Assembly (NCBI GenBank): GCA_964007475.1
Contig: OZ023274.1
Span: 28,487,090 to 28,551,089 of the forward strand
Direction of reading: 5' to 3'
Origin: Hybos culiciformis
Lineage: Eukaryota; Arthropoda; Insecta; Diptera; Hybotidae
DNA: 64,000 nt
Part shown: one piece after another, positions 62,330-64,000 of the stretch
Layout of the letters: each line of letters begins with the position of its first letter
Position numbering within the stretch: position 1 is the stretch's first letter
Notes under the pieces: model-generated
What the model saw: the letters and a program-made list of their open reading frames with translations, nothing else
The model's database searches: none
Told to the model about the DNA's origin: nothing
Program-made: the position numbers and the translations under genes

Positions 62330-62837
62330 ATGCTAAAGATATTTATAACTTTTTTATTTTTGAACATTGGATTATGTGATCTCGACAAATCCGTAAGGCA
62401 AACATTTTTCAAATCACTAATTACAAAAAATTTATTCAGTACTCATTATTCGATTTATGGAAACAAAAATGTTTCCTCAACTGAATACCATAATACCGGC
62501 CGAATTAAAGTTCGAAAATCTATTAAAGAAGATAAAATTGAATGGTTACGTGATATTGATCCGTTTGTTTCATCAAAACTTAAAAATAATAAACTTATCG
62601 TTACAAGAAATAAATTTGGTTCACAAATATTAGAAGATCCAAGTTACAATGAATTAATTTTAAACAAATCTCCGTTACCAGGTCAAAGAAGTTTAGTTAT
62701 AATATTCGATGGAACTGGATCAATGTTTGATGATCTAAAGCAATTAACTGAAGCGGCTGAAACAATTATAAATGAAATAACCAATCGAGAAAATAATCCA
62801 ATATATAATTACATATTTGTTCCATTCCGAGATCCTT
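62330..62837 (+). CDS. Secreted von Willebrand A-domain protein, first exon (hemicentin/VWA7-like), partial
   Basis: 169 codons plus one base, then donor GTAAGTAC at 62838. Residues 1-16 are a hydrophobic signal peptide (MLKIFITFLFLNIGLC). After a 100-residue unassigned stretch comes the start of a VWA domain: RSLVIIFDGTGSMFDDLKQL with D127, T129 and S131 in the MIDAS positions, then NPIYNYIFVPFRDP. The DxTGSMxDDL form and the VPFxDP motif are those of the N-terminal VWA of hemicentins and VWA7-type proteins, not of integrins. In hemicentins the domain is extracellular and helps matrix assembly. I saw no following exon before the window ends, so the rest lies beyond 64000. The 24 nt read after the donor (CKYKYMK, stop) are intron. 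Confidence 0.8.
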
Positions 62838-64000
62838 GTAAGTACAAGTACATGAAATAGAATTCATTGGATTATTCAATCCTTAAAAAAAAATTATAAA
62901 CAAAATTATTCATTACAATAATCTGTAATGTAACAAAACAAAATTATGCGTTACCCTTATCTTGCAATTTATTATATCGATTGTCAGTGTTTGTATAACA
63001 TTTTCATCTTGCTTTATTTTTATTTTTTCATTTAAAAAATAAATTTCCTTTATTTTGATCTCATATTTTTATTTTTAAAATTTGTATAGTATATACTAAA
63101 ATGTAGAAAGAAAGCTTTTTTATAATATTCATTCATGTAAAATAATCAATTTTTAATAGAAAACATTTTTTTGATAACCTTTTCAATAATCTTTGATAAC
63201 CATTGACGGTTTAATAAATTTTTGCAACAAGAGTTTAAAGATTGAACTTCATAAATTATTTTTGTTATGATGACAGATATTACTAATAAAATGGGAGTTT
63301 CTTTGGCATATATTTGTATTTACAGTACATAATTATGTACAAATGTGTCGTGAATTTTGTCCCAGGTAAATGAACTGAAAAACCTTTGGATACTTCAAAC
63401 ATAAGACTAGGACTGTGAAAAATGACTAACTTAACTTTTGTGTCTAATGATTTTGCCGCAGAAAACTAGATGTACCTAGTAATTTTTTTTTTTGAATATT
63501 TTTATATTTATAATTTTGATTTACGAAAACGAAATAAAACTATTGTATTATGGTCATGGTGGTCATTATGCTATAGTTAGATATCTTATCATGTATAGGA
63601 GCAGGAATTATAAAAGCATGACATCAAAAAATTTATAACATTTAAGGTACTACAAATAGGAAATTTCTAAAAACTACGAAATCGTGTAGCAAAAGCAACA
63701 TCAGTACATTTTTTTTCCACACAAAAATAATAATAATAACAAAGGAATGAAGCCATGCATTTGCTGATGAACTTTTTTGTTGAAGTATCTAAGATGATCT
63801 ATTCTATACTATATGATCTTTTATGAGATGGAAGTCCATTTTTTTTATTATGGTCAGCATCTCGTATTGATACTTTTCGAAAACTAGTGGGAGCTTAATT
63901 TGTTAGTATTTCCAAAAATATTATATTTTAATTCTTTCAAGCCTTCAAATCTTCAAGCCCCACTAACATATTTTAACATTTTTTTTTTTTTGGCTTGAAA
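62838..64000 (+). other. Start of intron 1 of the VWA gene
   Basis: No exon with the expected continuation of the VWA domain could be found, so the intron exceeds 1.16 kb. Confidence 0.6.

Overview
The window is AT-rich animal DNA with spliceosomal introns, long homopolymer runs and many short transposons. The genes point to an insect: an Arrowhead-type LIM-homeobox gene very close to the Drosophila protein, and a Rebers-Riddiford (RR-1) cuticle protein. The order cannot be fixed from the sequence.

Layout. 1-7098: non-coding DNA upstream of, or in a 5' intron of, Arrowhead, with an inverted repeat at 3.5 kb and a reverse-transcriptase scrap at 4.8 kb. 7099-19186 (+): Arrowhead (Awh), five coding exons, stop codon present, only the first few codons missing. 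20.2-22.8 kb: a TTAA-flanked MITE and a word-repeat foldback element. 24020-25195 (-): intronless TSSK-like serine/threonine kinase. 25.2-42 kb: gene desert carrying a 136-bp tandem repeat block, two hAT elements and a 5'-truncated LINE. 42072-44699 (+): three-exon secreted cuticle protein with a 12-nt first coding exon and a TATA box, bracketed by two inverted copies of one 217-bp MITE. 45.3-52 kb: dense transposon block with two further hAT elements, one holding a nested MITE. 57777-60023 (+): complete four-exon PP2C/PPM phosphatase, with an antisense retrotransposon RT relic in its third coding intron. 62330-end (+): first coding exon of a secreted von Willebrand A-domain protein (hemicentin/VWA7-like) that runs off the window.

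The genes are unrelated and do not form a pathway: a neural/imaginal transcription factor, a probable germline kinase, a cuticle structural protein, a signalling phosphatase and an extracellular protein. The most informative content beyond the genes is the transposon record. Five hAT-type insertions keep readable 8-bp target duplications (one with a single mismatch), and one 217-bp MITE family is present twice with perfect 7-bp duplications. A Merlin-like MITE is nested in a hAT element. Two families of GC-rich elements are built from a 12-18 bp word repeated in both orientations. No rRNA, tRNA or CRISPR was recognised.
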